Positions 1-6,038 of a stretch of 10,062 nt of DNA are shown piece by piece. The position numbers and the translations under genes were made by a program. The notes beneath the pieces are model-generated. The model was given only the letters and a program-made list of their open reading frames with translations. It had not been told where the DNA came from and did no database searches. Numbering within the stretch: the stretch's first letter is position 1; every line of letters begins with the position of its first letter. The stretch comes from an uncultured Planctomycetaceae bacterium (GTDB lineage: Bacteria; Planctomycetota; Phycisphaerae; UBA1845; UTPLA1), in the NCBI GenBank assembly GCA_938008425.1, contig CALLKH010000563.1, forward strand, positions 1 to 10,062, read 5' to 3'.

Positions 1-336
1 GACGTGGCGCAACGCCGGGCCATTCTGATTTGCACGTGCGCCGTCGTGATCTCGGAAGCCGTGTATCTTCGCTTCCCGCTCGAGATGGGCTATCTGCTCC
101 CGATTCTTCCCTTCTCGCTGATTCTGTTCGGCATTGGGCTCAAACGGCGCCCGAGGATTCTTGCAACCTTCCTGGTGCTTCTTGTCTGCTACCACTTCGT
201 CTCAATTCTCCTCATCCGCCCGGACAACCCCGACAACGCGACCAGTGGCTCCATGACCTTTCAGCTCCAGCCGGGCTATACGATTCAGTTCATGACTGAA
301 CGGCTGCACGGATCCGCCGGCTTCTATTTTCGATGA
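1..336 (+). CDS. C-terminal part of an integral membrane protein, possibly GT-C type (5' partial)
   Basis: The reading frame is open from the left edge to a TGA at 334-336. A GTG at position 4 could be read as a start, but the frame continues upstream of it, so this is most likely the tail of a longer gene. About 110 residues are visible. Three hydrophobic segments occur at roughly residues 6-21, 30-46 and 51-70, followed by a polar tail of about 40 residues. The segment with YLLPILPF resembles the last transmembrane part of GT39/ArnT-like (GT-C fold) lipid-linked sugar transferases, where a Y-LLP-lPF motif is common near the C-terminus. That assignment is inference; membrane location is well supported. 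The catalytic N-terminal region is outside the window. It converges on moaA with 106 bp between the stop codons. Confidence 0.6.
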   Translation, partial: DVAQRRAILICTCAVVISEAVYLRFPLEMGYLLPILPFSLILFGIGLKRRPRILATFLVLLVCYHFVSILLIRPDNPDNATSGSMTFQLQPGYTIQFMTERLHGSAGFYFR

Positions 337-442
337 AAGCAAGATGTTGACATGAGCCAGGAATGAATTCAGGGGCGATGTGATCTCGCGCCCGGCAAGC
401 ATCAGGCTACTGATGTGGTCGAAGCTCGCCCGAATCCAGCGA

Positions 443-1489
443 CTATCCGCCCAACTGCGACATCTGGCGGTTGCCGAAATAGGAATGCACTTCGGGCTTG
501 AACGCCACGCAGTCGATGAACGCCCGGTGCAGCGCCACCTGCGAATCGTCCGCCGGCATCTCCCGCACGAGCGGCCGCAGCTCTACCTCGCCGCCGTCGA
601 ACAGGCAGCTCCGAAGCTGCCCCTCGGCCGTCAGGCGAAGCCGGTTGCACGTGGCGCAGAACGGCTTGGACATGGCACTGATGAAACCGATGCGGCCCTT
701 CGCGCCGGGCAGCCGATGCACGACGGCCGGCCCCTCGCCGGAGTCGCGCGTGGTCGATTCGATCGGGCCGAGTTCGCGCTCGATTCGCACGCGAATTTCA
801 GCCTCACTGATGAACCGCTCCTCATACTCCCCGCCGAGCGCCGTTCGCCCCAGCGGCATGTACTCGATGAACCGCACGGTCATATCGGTGTCCATCGTGA
901 GCCGGGCGAATTCGGCGAACTCTTCGTCGTTGATTCCGCGCATGGCGACACAGTTGATCTTCGGATGTCGAAACCCGGCGTCGCACGCCGCTCGAATTCC
1001 GCGCCACACGGCATGAATATCCGCGCCGCGGGTGATGGTCGAAAATCGCCCGGGGTCGAGCGTATCCAGGCTCACCGTGAGTCGATCCAGGCCGGCCGAC
1101 TTCAGGGCGGCCGCCGACTCGTGAAGCAAGGAGCCGTTCGTCGTCATGGAGAGTTCAACATCATCGTCCAACCCTCGAAGCATCGCGACGAGGCGCGGCA
1201 GGTCGTGCCGCACCAGCGGCTCGCCGCCCGTCAGCTTGAACCCGCGAATGCCGTGCCCGTAGGCCGCCCGGGCGATTACCACGATCTCCTCAAACGACAA
1301 CAGCGAATCGCGCGGCACCCAGTCCAGCTTCTCCTCCGGCATGCAATAGACGCAGCGGAAGTTGCACCGATCGGTCACGCTGATACGCAGCGTTCGAACG
1401 GCCGAGATGTGCCGCGGCCCGGTGATGTCCTGAACATCCTCCGGTCGGGCATCGGTCGAAAGCGGAATAATCGGCAGCGCGATGCTCAT
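443..1489 (-). CDS. moaA: GTP 3',8-cyclase MoaA (radical SAM, molybdenum cofactor synthesis)
   Basis: MoaA converts GTP to 3',8-cyclo-7,8-dihydro-GTP, the first step of molybdenum cofactor synthesis, in the cytoplasm. The 348 residues match the usual family length. The radical SAM cluster motif CNFRCVYC gives Cys42, Cys46 and Cys49, followed by the SAM-binding GGE at 88-90 (context KLTGGEPL). The second, GTP-binding 4Fe-4S cluster is given by Cys278, Cys281 and Cys295 (FCATCNRLRLT, then LRSCLF). The protein ends in the conserved C-terminal double glycine (SQLGG), so it looks complete and active. The ATG at 1487-1489 is the only reasonable start: an in-frame TAG lies three codons upstream (1496-1498). 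No Shine-Dalgarno sequence precedes it. No other moa or moe gene is in the window, so it is a solitary gene here, divergent from the ECF sigma gene. Confidence 0.97.
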   Translation of the reverse strand: MSIALPIIPLSTDARPEDVQDITGPRHISAVRTLRISVTDRCNFRCVYCMPEEKLDWVPRDSLLSFEEIVVIARAAYGHGIRGFKLTGGEPLVRHDLPRLVAMLRGLDDDVELSMTTNGSLLHESAAALKSAGLDRLTVSLDTLDPGRFSTITRGADIHAVWRGIRAACDAGFRHPKINCVAMRGINDEEFAEFARLTMDTDMTVRFIEYMPLGRTALGGEYEERFISEAEIRVRIERELGPIESTTRDSGEGPAVVHRLPGAKGRIGFISAMSKPFCATCNRLRLTAEGQLRSCLFDGGEVELRPLVREMPADDSQVALHRAFIDCVAFKPEVHSYFGNRQMSQLGG

Positions 1490-1497
1490 ATTTCGCT

Positions 1498-1525
1498 ATC
1501 GTATCGACGCAATCCAAAGGGTCAA
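1498..1525 (-). promoter_or_regulatory. Candidate sigma-70 promoter for moaA
   Basis: On the minus strand a -35 box TTGACC (1520-1525) is followed after 16 bases by TACGAT (1498-1503), matching the consensus at 5/6 and 4/6 positions. Transcription would start near 1491, only one or two bases before the ATG at 1489. That would give an almost leaderless mRNA, which fits the absence of a ribosome binding site. The promoter is inferred from sequence only. Confidence 0.35.
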
Positions 1526-1526
1526 A

Positions 1527-1555
1527 GGAAACCCCTCAGAGTGGCGATGCGTATA
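1527..1555 (+). promoter_or_regulatory. Candidate ECF-type promoter for the sigma/anti-sigma operon
   Basis: GGAAAC at 1527-1532 is followed after 17 bases by CGTATA at 1550-1555. Many ECF sigma factors recognise a -35 box containing AAC and a -10 box containing CGTA (for example the SigW type, AAAC then about 16 bases then CGTA). Position upstream of an ECF sigma gene suggests autoregulation. The leader to the ATG at 1675 would be about 115 bases. The spacer is one base longer than the SigW pattern, and planctomycete ECF promoters are poorly known, so this is a hypothesis. Confidence 0.35.
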
Positions 1556-1557
1556 AG

Positions 1558-1569
1558 GATCGGCCGATC
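1558..1569. promoter_or_regulatory. 12-bp perfect palindrome, possible operator
   Basis: GATCGGCCGATC reads the same on both strands. It lies directly downstream of the candidate ECF -10 box (1550-1555), about where transcription would begin, and just upstream of the second candidate promoter (1575-1603). A repressor site is possible. In GC-rich DNA a palindrome of this length can also arise by chance. Confidence 0.25.
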
Positions 1570-1574
1570 TTGAA

Positions 1575-1603
1575 TTGACCCGATGATCGGACCTGCCGAG
1601 AAT
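1575..1603 (+). promoter_or_regulatory. Second candidate promoter (sigma-70 like) upstream of the ECF sigma gene
   Basis: TTGACC (1575-1580) is followed after 17 bases by GAGAAT (1598-1603), matching the consensus at 5/6 and 4/6 positions. It would give a leader of about 65 bases. It could provide basal expression alongside the ECF-type promoter at 1527-1555. Confidence 0.3.
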
Positions 1604-1661
1604 GACCCTTTAGCGTCGATTTCGCCCCCGCACGGCCCCACCGCCGGCGCCTGCGGACCCT

Positions 1662-1666
1662 GGAAG
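1662..1666 (+). promoter_or_regulatory. Ribosome binding site of the ECF sigma gene
   Basis: GGAAG lies 8 bases before the ATG at 1675, a good spacing, and it supports that codon as the start. Confidence 0.6.
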
Positions 1667-1674
1667 CCGTTCTC

Positions 1675-2340
1675 ATGGATGGAACTTACTCCCACGCCGG
1701 GCGTCCAACTTCACTGGAGGACGCCGCAAGAGCGACGAATTCATCTGCCGCTTCGGCCGACGATTCGGCGCTGATCGAGGCGTGCCGCAGGGGTGAGTCG
1801 TCCGCGTACGGCGAATTGGTTCGCCGGTATCAGGACCGCGTGTTTAATCTGTGCATGCGGATGACCGGCAGTCGCGAGGACGCCGAGGACCATACGCAGG
1901 AGGCGTTCGTCAAGGCGTTTCAATCGCTGGACCGATTCGCGGAACGGGCGAAGTTCTACACGTGGGTGTTTCGAATCGCGGTGAATATCGTGATCAGCGC
2001 GAGGCGAAAATCAGGGCGGCACAGCACCTATTCGCTCGACGCCGCGCGGGCCGCCAACGACGACGGCGAATCGACGTCGCTCTCCGCCGGCCTGCGATCG
2101 ACCGATACCGCTCCGGATGACGTCGCCCACAACCGCGAGCGCGATCGGCTGGTGCTGGCGGCGCTGGACGGCCTGGACGAGGAACAACGGTCGATCATCG
2201 TGCTGCGTGACATGGAGTCGCTGAGCTATGATGAGATTGCCGACATACTGGATGTGCCGACCGGGACGGTGAAGTCGCGGTTGCATCGTGCACGGCTGGT
2301 TCTGCGTGACCGGCTCGCGCCGATATTAGGGATGGATTAG
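1675..2340 (+). CDS. RNA polymerase ECF (extracytoplasmic function) sigma factor
   Basis: This is a 221-residue sigma-70 family protein of the ECF group (RpoE/SigW-like). It would direct RNA polymerase to a stress or envelope regulon. Region 2 spans roughly residues 30-112: DSALIEACRRGE, YGELVRRYQDRVFNLC, the DAEDHTQEAF core-binding stretch, and the DNA-melting stretch FYTWVFRIAVN. A variable linker follows (about 113-152). Region 4 spans about 155-212 and ends in a helix-turn-helix with SYDEIADILDVPTGTVKSRLHRAR, which reads the -35 element. About 30 residues precede region 2, which is slightly longer than usual. The start is supported by GGAAG 8 bases upstream. The anti-sigma gene follows after only 6 bases, so the pair is surely co-transcribed. 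The exact ECF subgroup cannot be told by eye. Confidence 0.96.
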   Translation: MDGTYSHAGRPTSLEDAARATNSSAASADDSALIEACRRGESSAYGELVRRYQDRVFNLCMRMTGSREDAEDHTQEAFVKAFQSLDRFAERAKFYTWVFRIAVNIVISARRKSGRHSTYSLDAARAANDDGESTSLSAGLRSTDTAPDDVAHNRERDRLVLAALDGLDEEQRSIIVLRDMESLSYDEIADILDVPTGTVKSRLHRARLVLRDRLAPILGMD

Positions 2341-2346
2341 ACCGAC

Positions 2347-4497
2347 ATGGACGCCCAGAAGCTCGAACAACTCAGCGCCTATCTCGACGGCGAACTGACC
2401 GCCGCCGAGCGCGCGGACGTCGAGCGCCTCCTCGCCGGCGATGCGGAAGCGCGATCGCTGCTGGCCGAGCTGAAGCAGGTCTCGCGACTGGTCTCTTCCG
2501 TGCCGCGCGATGCGGCGCCGGGCAACCTGGCGGACCTCGTGACGGCGCGAATGGAGCGGGAATCGCTGATCGGCGAGCCGTCGCGCGAGAGCTCCGCGGC
2601 GCTCACCCTGCTTCGATGGTCACGGCCGCTCACGATGGCGGCGTGCCTGGCGATCGTCGGTACGGTGGGCTGGCTGGCATGGCCGACGTTGACGACCGGT
2701 CCGCAGAAGCCTGCGTCTGTGATGACCGAATCAGTCGTGCGAAATGATTCGGGCGCGCTCCCCAACGGAAAAGTGCCGTCCGCTGATGGCAAGGAAGGCG
2801 CATTCAAGGATTCCGGCGATGCGCTCGTTGCGGTTGGAAGTGCGCCGATTGATCGAAAGGGTCATGATCTCGACGCGGCGGGTGAATCCGTCGCGATGGC
2901 AACTCGGACCGCGCCGGGCGCCGCACGGGAGCGACTCGACTCGACCACTGGGCTCGCGGTCTCGCCCACCGCGGAACAGCCGGATGCCGGCACGCCAGGC
3001 GCGGCGTTGATGGTACGTGACGCTGACGACGACTCGGCTCGCGAAGAGGCGCTGTCCGATTTCGCCCACGCCCCGATCGAGACGCTCCTCGCTCAGAACC
3101 GTCTCACCAATTACGCGATTCAGACGGCCGATGAGTCTTCGTTCGGCAACTCCCTCAAGGTTGAAGTCTCCGATCCGGAGGTCGCCGTTCAACTGGCGTC
3201 GCTGATCCAGACCAACATGGCGGCCAACTTTGTTCAGGAGCTCAGCACCATTCCGCCGCAGGAAGTCGTTGAAGCCGGCCAGACGTTCTATTTCGCGCGC
3301 ACTGATTCACGGGGCGCCGAGAAGAGAACCGCCGATGAGGCCCGTCCCACAGCCGCATTCACACGCGATAACCCACCCGAGGCCGGGGCTTCCGGGGAGG
3401 ACGAAGCGTTTTTCTGCGTGTTGAACGTTCCGCGCGAGCAGGCCGTGCCGCTACTGGAGTCGTTGAACCGCGTCGTTGAAGAAAACTCGGCGACCGCGGA
3501 GTGGACGTCCAACGACGCCCGCGTCTCGCCCGAAGAGGTGCCCAGCGCCGTCTTGCAGCAGGCGGCCTTGAACACCGCCCATCGCGTCACACCCAATGCA
3601 TCAGTGTGGGGGCCGCCATCATCACGCCAGGGACTCTTTATCGCCGAACCGGATTCCAGCGCCGAGAAGGTTGCAGCCGCCACAGCCAACGGCGAGCCCT
3701 CGAAGCAAGCCGTCGACAAATCCGAATTGGGTGGTGAGGTGAAAACTGCACGCCGGGCCGGCAACGACTCTGAAATGGAATTCGACGACGAAGAGAAAGT
3801 TGCAGTTGCTCACGATCCCGATCAGCGCGGGCGAGCCCTCTCCGAGACCGATCGCGCCGAGCAGGGTAAGAAATCTCAAAGCGACGGCGACGGTCCTGAG
3901 TCAGACTACGCCGGGAGTTCCGGCACACGAGTCGGCCGCTCCGTCGGCCAGCCGGTGACGGCCTCTGCGAAGAAAGAGAACAACCAGGCTCCTACAGATG
4001 CCTCCTGCAAGAATCCAAACGAGTCTTCCGACAATCTGGCGACCTCGAAGCCTGTTCAACATCCCGGCCTCGCCGGCGGCCGGCAACTTCGAGGCAGGCC
4101 GACGGAGGATGAAGCACGCCAGAACGACGACTCTCGAAAGCTGACGTCGGCCGGTTATGTCGGCTTCTCCGGCGGCGGTGAGGCCGGAGATGACCGGCAG
4201 GTTTCCAAGAAGGCCGTGAAAACGGCAGCCTCTCGACCCGTAGAGGAGATGATCACACTGGCCATCTCGCTGCGCACCAACCGAGCCTTGCGGCCGGCTC
4301 AACCCACCGGCTCCACGAATGAGATAATGCGTTCGCCGCGCGTGCCCGTCGGCGCCAATCAGGCCGCCACACTGAGACGTGCCTCATCCCAGCCAACCGA
4401 TTCAATTGAAGTCGGCAAAGAGTCTGGCCAGCCCGCATCACCCACCACCCAGTCCACTTCGTCGAAACCGTCGGACGCGGAGCGCGATCGTGAGTAA
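2347..4497 (+). CDS. Membrane-bound anti-sigma factor with very long extracytoplasmic region
   Basis: The protein has 716 residues. Residues 1-50 (LSAYLDGELTAAERADVERLLA, then ARSLLAELKQ) match the N-terminal helical fold of anti-sigma factors that clamp ECF sigma factors. The zinc motif H-x3-C-x2-C of the ZAS subgroup is absent. One transmembrane helix lies at about 94-112, so the N-terminus would be cytoplasmic and the rest extracytoplasmic. Residues 250-380 contain two similar beta-alpha stretches (around 268-300 and 353-385). From about 440 to the end the chain is polar, rich in S, T, E, D, K, G and P, and looks disordered. Typical family members have about 150-300 residues, so the C-terminal part is unusually large. 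It follows the sigma gene by 6 bases with only a weak upstream GGA, suggesting translational coupling. The anti-sigma role is inferred from fold pattern and position; the tail is unrecognised. Confidence 0.85.
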   Translation: MDAQKLEQLSAYLDGELTAAERADVERLLAGDAEARSLLAELKQVSRLVSSVPRDAAPGNLADLVTARMERESLIGEPSRESSAALTLLRWSRPLTMAACLAIVGTVGWLAWPTLTTGPQKPASVMTESVVRNDSGALPNGKVPSADGKEGAFKDSGDALVAVGSAPIDRKGHDLDAAGESVAMATRTAPGAARERLDSTTGLAVSPTAEQPDAGTPGAALMVRDADDDSAREEALSDFAHAPIETLLAQNRLTNYAIQTADESSFGNSLKVEVSDPEVAVQLASLIQTNMAANFVQELSTIPPQEVVEAGQTFYFARTDSRGAEKRTADEARPTAAFTRDNPPEAGASGEDEAFFCVLNVPREQAVPLLESLNRVVEENSATAEWTSNDARVSPEEVPSAVLQQAALNTAHRVTPNASVWGPPSSRQGLFIAEPDSSAEKVAAATANGEPSKQAVDKSELGGEVKTARRAGNDSEMEFDDEEKVAVAHDPDQRGRALSETDRAEQGKKSQSDGDGPESDYAGSSGTRVGRSVGQPVTASAKKENNQAPTDASCKNPNESSDNLATSKPVQHPGLAGGRQLRGRPTEDEARQNDDSRKLTSAGYVGFSGGGEAGDDRQVSKKAVKTAASRPVEEMITLAISLRTNRALRPAQPTGSTNEIMRSPRVPVGANQAATLRRASSQPTDSIEVGKESGQPASPTTQSTSSKPSDAERDRE
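4479..4482 (+). promoter_or_regulatory. Ribosome binding site that sets the rsgA start
   Basis: GGAG lies 7 bases before the GTG at 4490. It sits inside the last codons of the anti-sigma gene. It favours GTG 4490 over the in-frame ATG at 4379, which would add 37 residues of low-complexity sequence read entirely within the anti-sigma gene. Confidence 0.6.
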
Positions 4498-5680
4498 CGA
4501 CGCCTCCGACAAGCCCGACCCGAAGGGAAAAAAAGGGCCGCGCAAGGTCCGCGTCGATTTCCGAAAGAATCGCGGGAAGCTCAGTCGCAACAACAAGGAA
4601 TGGGACCGCCTCTATCGCGAGGGTGACCAGCGTCACGAGGATGTCACCAGTTCCGAGAGCGTGCGGGCCAAGGGCGATCTCTCGCGTAAACGCACCATCA
4701 TCGTCAACGATGAATCGGAGGCGGCGCTGAAGCGCGGCACCGTCGTGCGCGTCCGCGGACTGCTCGCCGAGGTGGATGAAAACGGTCGGCTCTGGGCGTG
4801 CACGGTACGACAGGTGCTACGCAAGCGGCTGAGTCAGGAGCGCCACCCGATCACAGTCGGCGATCGAGTCGGTTTCGCCCCGGTCGAGTCGGCCGGCGCC
4901 GTCTCGCAGCAGGTCAGCGATGATCAGATTCTTCCCGAAGGCGTGATCGACGCCGTCGAGCCGCGCACCACCACGCTTATCCGCCACTACGAACGCAAGC
5001 TTCAGGCCATCGCGGCCAATGTCGACAACGTCATCATCGTCGTGGCCGCGGCCAATCCGACACTTCGGCCCCACCTCGTGGATCGCTACATCGTGGCCGT
5101 TCACCAGGGCGAGATGCGGCCGGTGATCTGCATCAACAAATCGGATCTCGACGAGACCGGTGAGGCCGCGGCGCTTGTCGAGGAGTACCGGCGCATCGGC
5201 TACACATCGATCCTCACCTCCGTGAAGAACGGCGTCGGCATCGAGGCGATGATCGACGTTCTGCGCGATCAGACGAGCGTCCTTGTCGGCCCCAGCGGCG
5301 TCGGCAAGAGTTCACTTCTGAACGCGATCGATCCGGAACTTCGACTGAAGGTCGGCGGGCTCAGCGATCTCGAACGCGGCCGGCACACCACGACCACGGC
5401 CTCGCTCATTCGCTGGCGATTCGGCGGTTACGTGGTCGACACGCCCGGCATGCGGCAGTTCGACATCGCCGAGATTGAGTCATCCGAACTGGAGGCGTTC
5501 TTCATCGAGTTTCGCGACCGCGTGCGCGACTGCAAGTTCCCCAACTGCTCGCACACCATCGAGGAAAACTGCGCGATCCGCGCGGCCGTCGAAAGCGGCG
5601 ACATCGACGAACAGCGGCACGACAGCTACGTTCGCATGTACGAAGAGTGCCGCGAAAAGGAACGGGACCGGTATACATGA
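4490..5680 (+). CDS. rsgA: Small ribosomal subunit biogenesis GTPase RsgA
   Basis: RsgA (YjeQ/YloQ) is a circularly permuted GTPase that helps mature the 30S subunit and checks its decoding centre. From GTG 4490 the product has 396 residues. A basic arm fills about 1-80, then an OB-fold (about 84-160). The GTPase motifs follow in permuted order: NKSD (G4, 216-219), SVKNG (G5, near 244), P-loop GPSGVGKSS (G1, 267-275), GRHTTTT (G2, 297-303) and DTPG (G3, 317-320). The zinc knuckle has Cys348, Cys353, His355 and Cys361. All signature residues are present. The family usually has about 300-350 residues; the excess is the arm rich in K and R, which could contact rRNA. The start overlaps the anti-sigma gene by 8 bases, so translation is probably coupled. 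Its place behind a sigma/anti-sigma pair is unusual and suggests stress-linked expression. Confidence 0.96.
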   Translation: MSNDASDKPDPKGKKGPRKVRVDFRKNRGKLSRNNKEWDRLYREGDQRHEDVTSSESVRAKGDLSRKRTIIVNDESEAALKRGTVVRVRGLLAEVDENGRLWACTVRQVLRKRLSQERHPITVGDRVGFAPVESAGAVSQQVSDDQILPEGVIDAVEPRTTTLIRHYERKLQAIAANVDNVIIVVAAANPTLRPHLVDRYIVAVHQGEMRPVICINKSDLDETGEAAALVEEYRRIGYTSILTSVKNGVGIEAMIDVLRDQTSVLVGPSGVGKSSLLNAIDPELRLKVGGLSDLERGRHTTTTASLIRWRFGGYVVDTPGMRQFDIAEIESSELEAFFIEFRDRVRDCKFPNCSHTIEENCAIRAAVESGDIDEQRHDSYVRMYEECREKERDRYT

Positions 5681-5714
5681 TGCCGCGTCAGAGTACAGTC
5701 GTCATTTCGCAGCA

Positions 5715-5792
5715 GTGAATCAAAGCTGCAATAGCGGCCAGCGCATCAAATCCGCGCGAGCGGCGTGCGCATCAAAGCCGCGGCAGCGGCGA
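5715..5792. repeat. Three tandem 26-bp repeats, each forming a hairpin
   Basis: Units begin at 5715, 5741 and 5767, exactly 26 bp apart. Units 2 and 3 agree at 21 of their first 24 positions; unit 1 agrees with unit 3 at 18 of 24. All carry ATCAAA followed by a stem with a 4-base loop: 5725-5729 with 5734-5738 (one G-U pair), 5752-5755 with 5760-5763, and 5777-5781 with 5786-5790. The stem is kept although loop bases differ, which suggests selection on structure or descent from a REP-like element. It is too short and without spacers to be a CRISPR array. Confidence 0.75.
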
Positions 5793-5802
5793 AAGAATGT
5801 AG

Positions 5803-5821
5803 CCCACGGCAACGCCGTGGG
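5803..5821. repeat. REP-like hairpin with 8-bp stem
   Basis: CCCACGGC (5803-5810) pairs with GCCGTGGG (5814-5821) across a 3-base loop. It follows GCGAAAGAATGTAG, a context I recall from dispersed intergenic repeats of planctomycete genomes. The link to REP elements mobilised by RAYT (TnpA-REP, IS200-like) transposases is inference; no transposase is in this window. Confidence 0.6.
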
Positions 5822-5843
5822 TCCGGACGGCGAGGAAATCTCA

Positions 5844-5856
5844 GCCCCAGCGGGGC
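5844..5856. repeat. REP-like hairpin GCCCC-AGC-GGGGC
   Basis: A 5-bp all-GC stem (5844-5848 with 5852-5856) encloses a 3-base loop and is followed by GAAAGAA. The same ten bases GGCGAAAGAA follow the third tandem unit (5788-5797) and this hairpin (5854-5863), so the two structures belong to one repeat family. Confidence 0.55.
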
Positions 5857-5972
5857 GAAAGAAAACCGATCCGCGACACAGATCTGAAATCCGTGAGACC
5901 TAGATCTTCCAATCCCGCCGACGTGCAATCATCTAGAACACTACCCAGTGTCTCGCCAAACCTCTGCCGCCG

Positions 5973-6000
5973 TTGACAACGCCCGCGCCCCATCTCTAAT
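5973..6000 (+). promoter_or_regulatory. Strong candidate sigma-70 promoter for the glycosyltransferase gene
   Basis: A perfect -35 box TTGACA (5973-5978) is followed after 16 bases by TCTAAT (5995-6000), 5/6 to consensus. It is the best promoter match in the window. Transcription would start near 6007, giving a leader of about 32 bases before GTG 6039. Confidence 0.55.
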
Positions 6001-6027
6001 GTCCCCTTCGAGTTCTATCGAAGGGAC
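6001..6027 (+). promoter_or_regulatory. Inverted repeat next to the -10 box, possible operator or leader hairpin
   Basis: The left arm GTCCCCTTCGA (6001-6011) pairs with the right arm TCGAAGGGAC (6018-6027) over 10 bp, with one bulged C and a 6-base loop. It begins at the base after the -10 box and spans the expected transcription start, a classical repressor position. The right arm also contains AAGGGA (6021-6026), the only Shine-Dalgarno-like sequence before GTG 6039, so folding could hide it. No T run follows, so a terminator is unlikely. Confidence 0.45.
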
Positions 6028-6038
6028 AACCTCCACCC

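Larger units (their letters stand above)
5681..6038. other. 358-bp non-coding region with repeats and a promoter
   Basis: No convincing gene lies between rsgA and the glycosyltransferase gene. The left half (5715-5863) is packed with hairpin-forming repeats, listed separately. The middle (about 5864-5972) shows nothing firm apart from a weak 5-bp hairpin at 5938-5951. The right end holds a strong candidate promoter (5973-6000) and an inverted repeat (6001-6027). No stem is followed by a run of T, so I see no classical intrinsic terminator for the upstream operon. Confidence 0.7.

Noticed and set aside
400..415. Hairpin CATCAG-GCTA-CTGATG between the convergent left-edge gene and moaA
   Set aside because: The stem has only 6 bp and no T run on either strand, so a terminator call is not supported.
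380..1573. A 397-codon open frame on the plus strand opposite moaA
   Set aside because: It is antisense to a clear MoaA with all cluster cysteines, and its translation is rich in R, H, P and G without any domain pattern. GC-rich genes often leave such open shadow frames.
2347..2560. Zinc-binding anti-sigma (ZAS) motif in the anti-sigma head
   Set aside because: No H-x3-C-x2-C is present; the head contains no cysteine before the transmembrane helix.
4379..4489. Upstream ATG extending RsgA by 37 residues
   Set aside because: The added sequence is read wholly within the anti-sigma gene, is low-complexity, and lacks a good ribosome binding site. GTG 4490 has GGAG at 7 bases.
5715..5863. CRISPR array
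   Set aside because: The repeats are contiguous, diverged and of 26-bp period with no unique spacers, and no cas gene is present.
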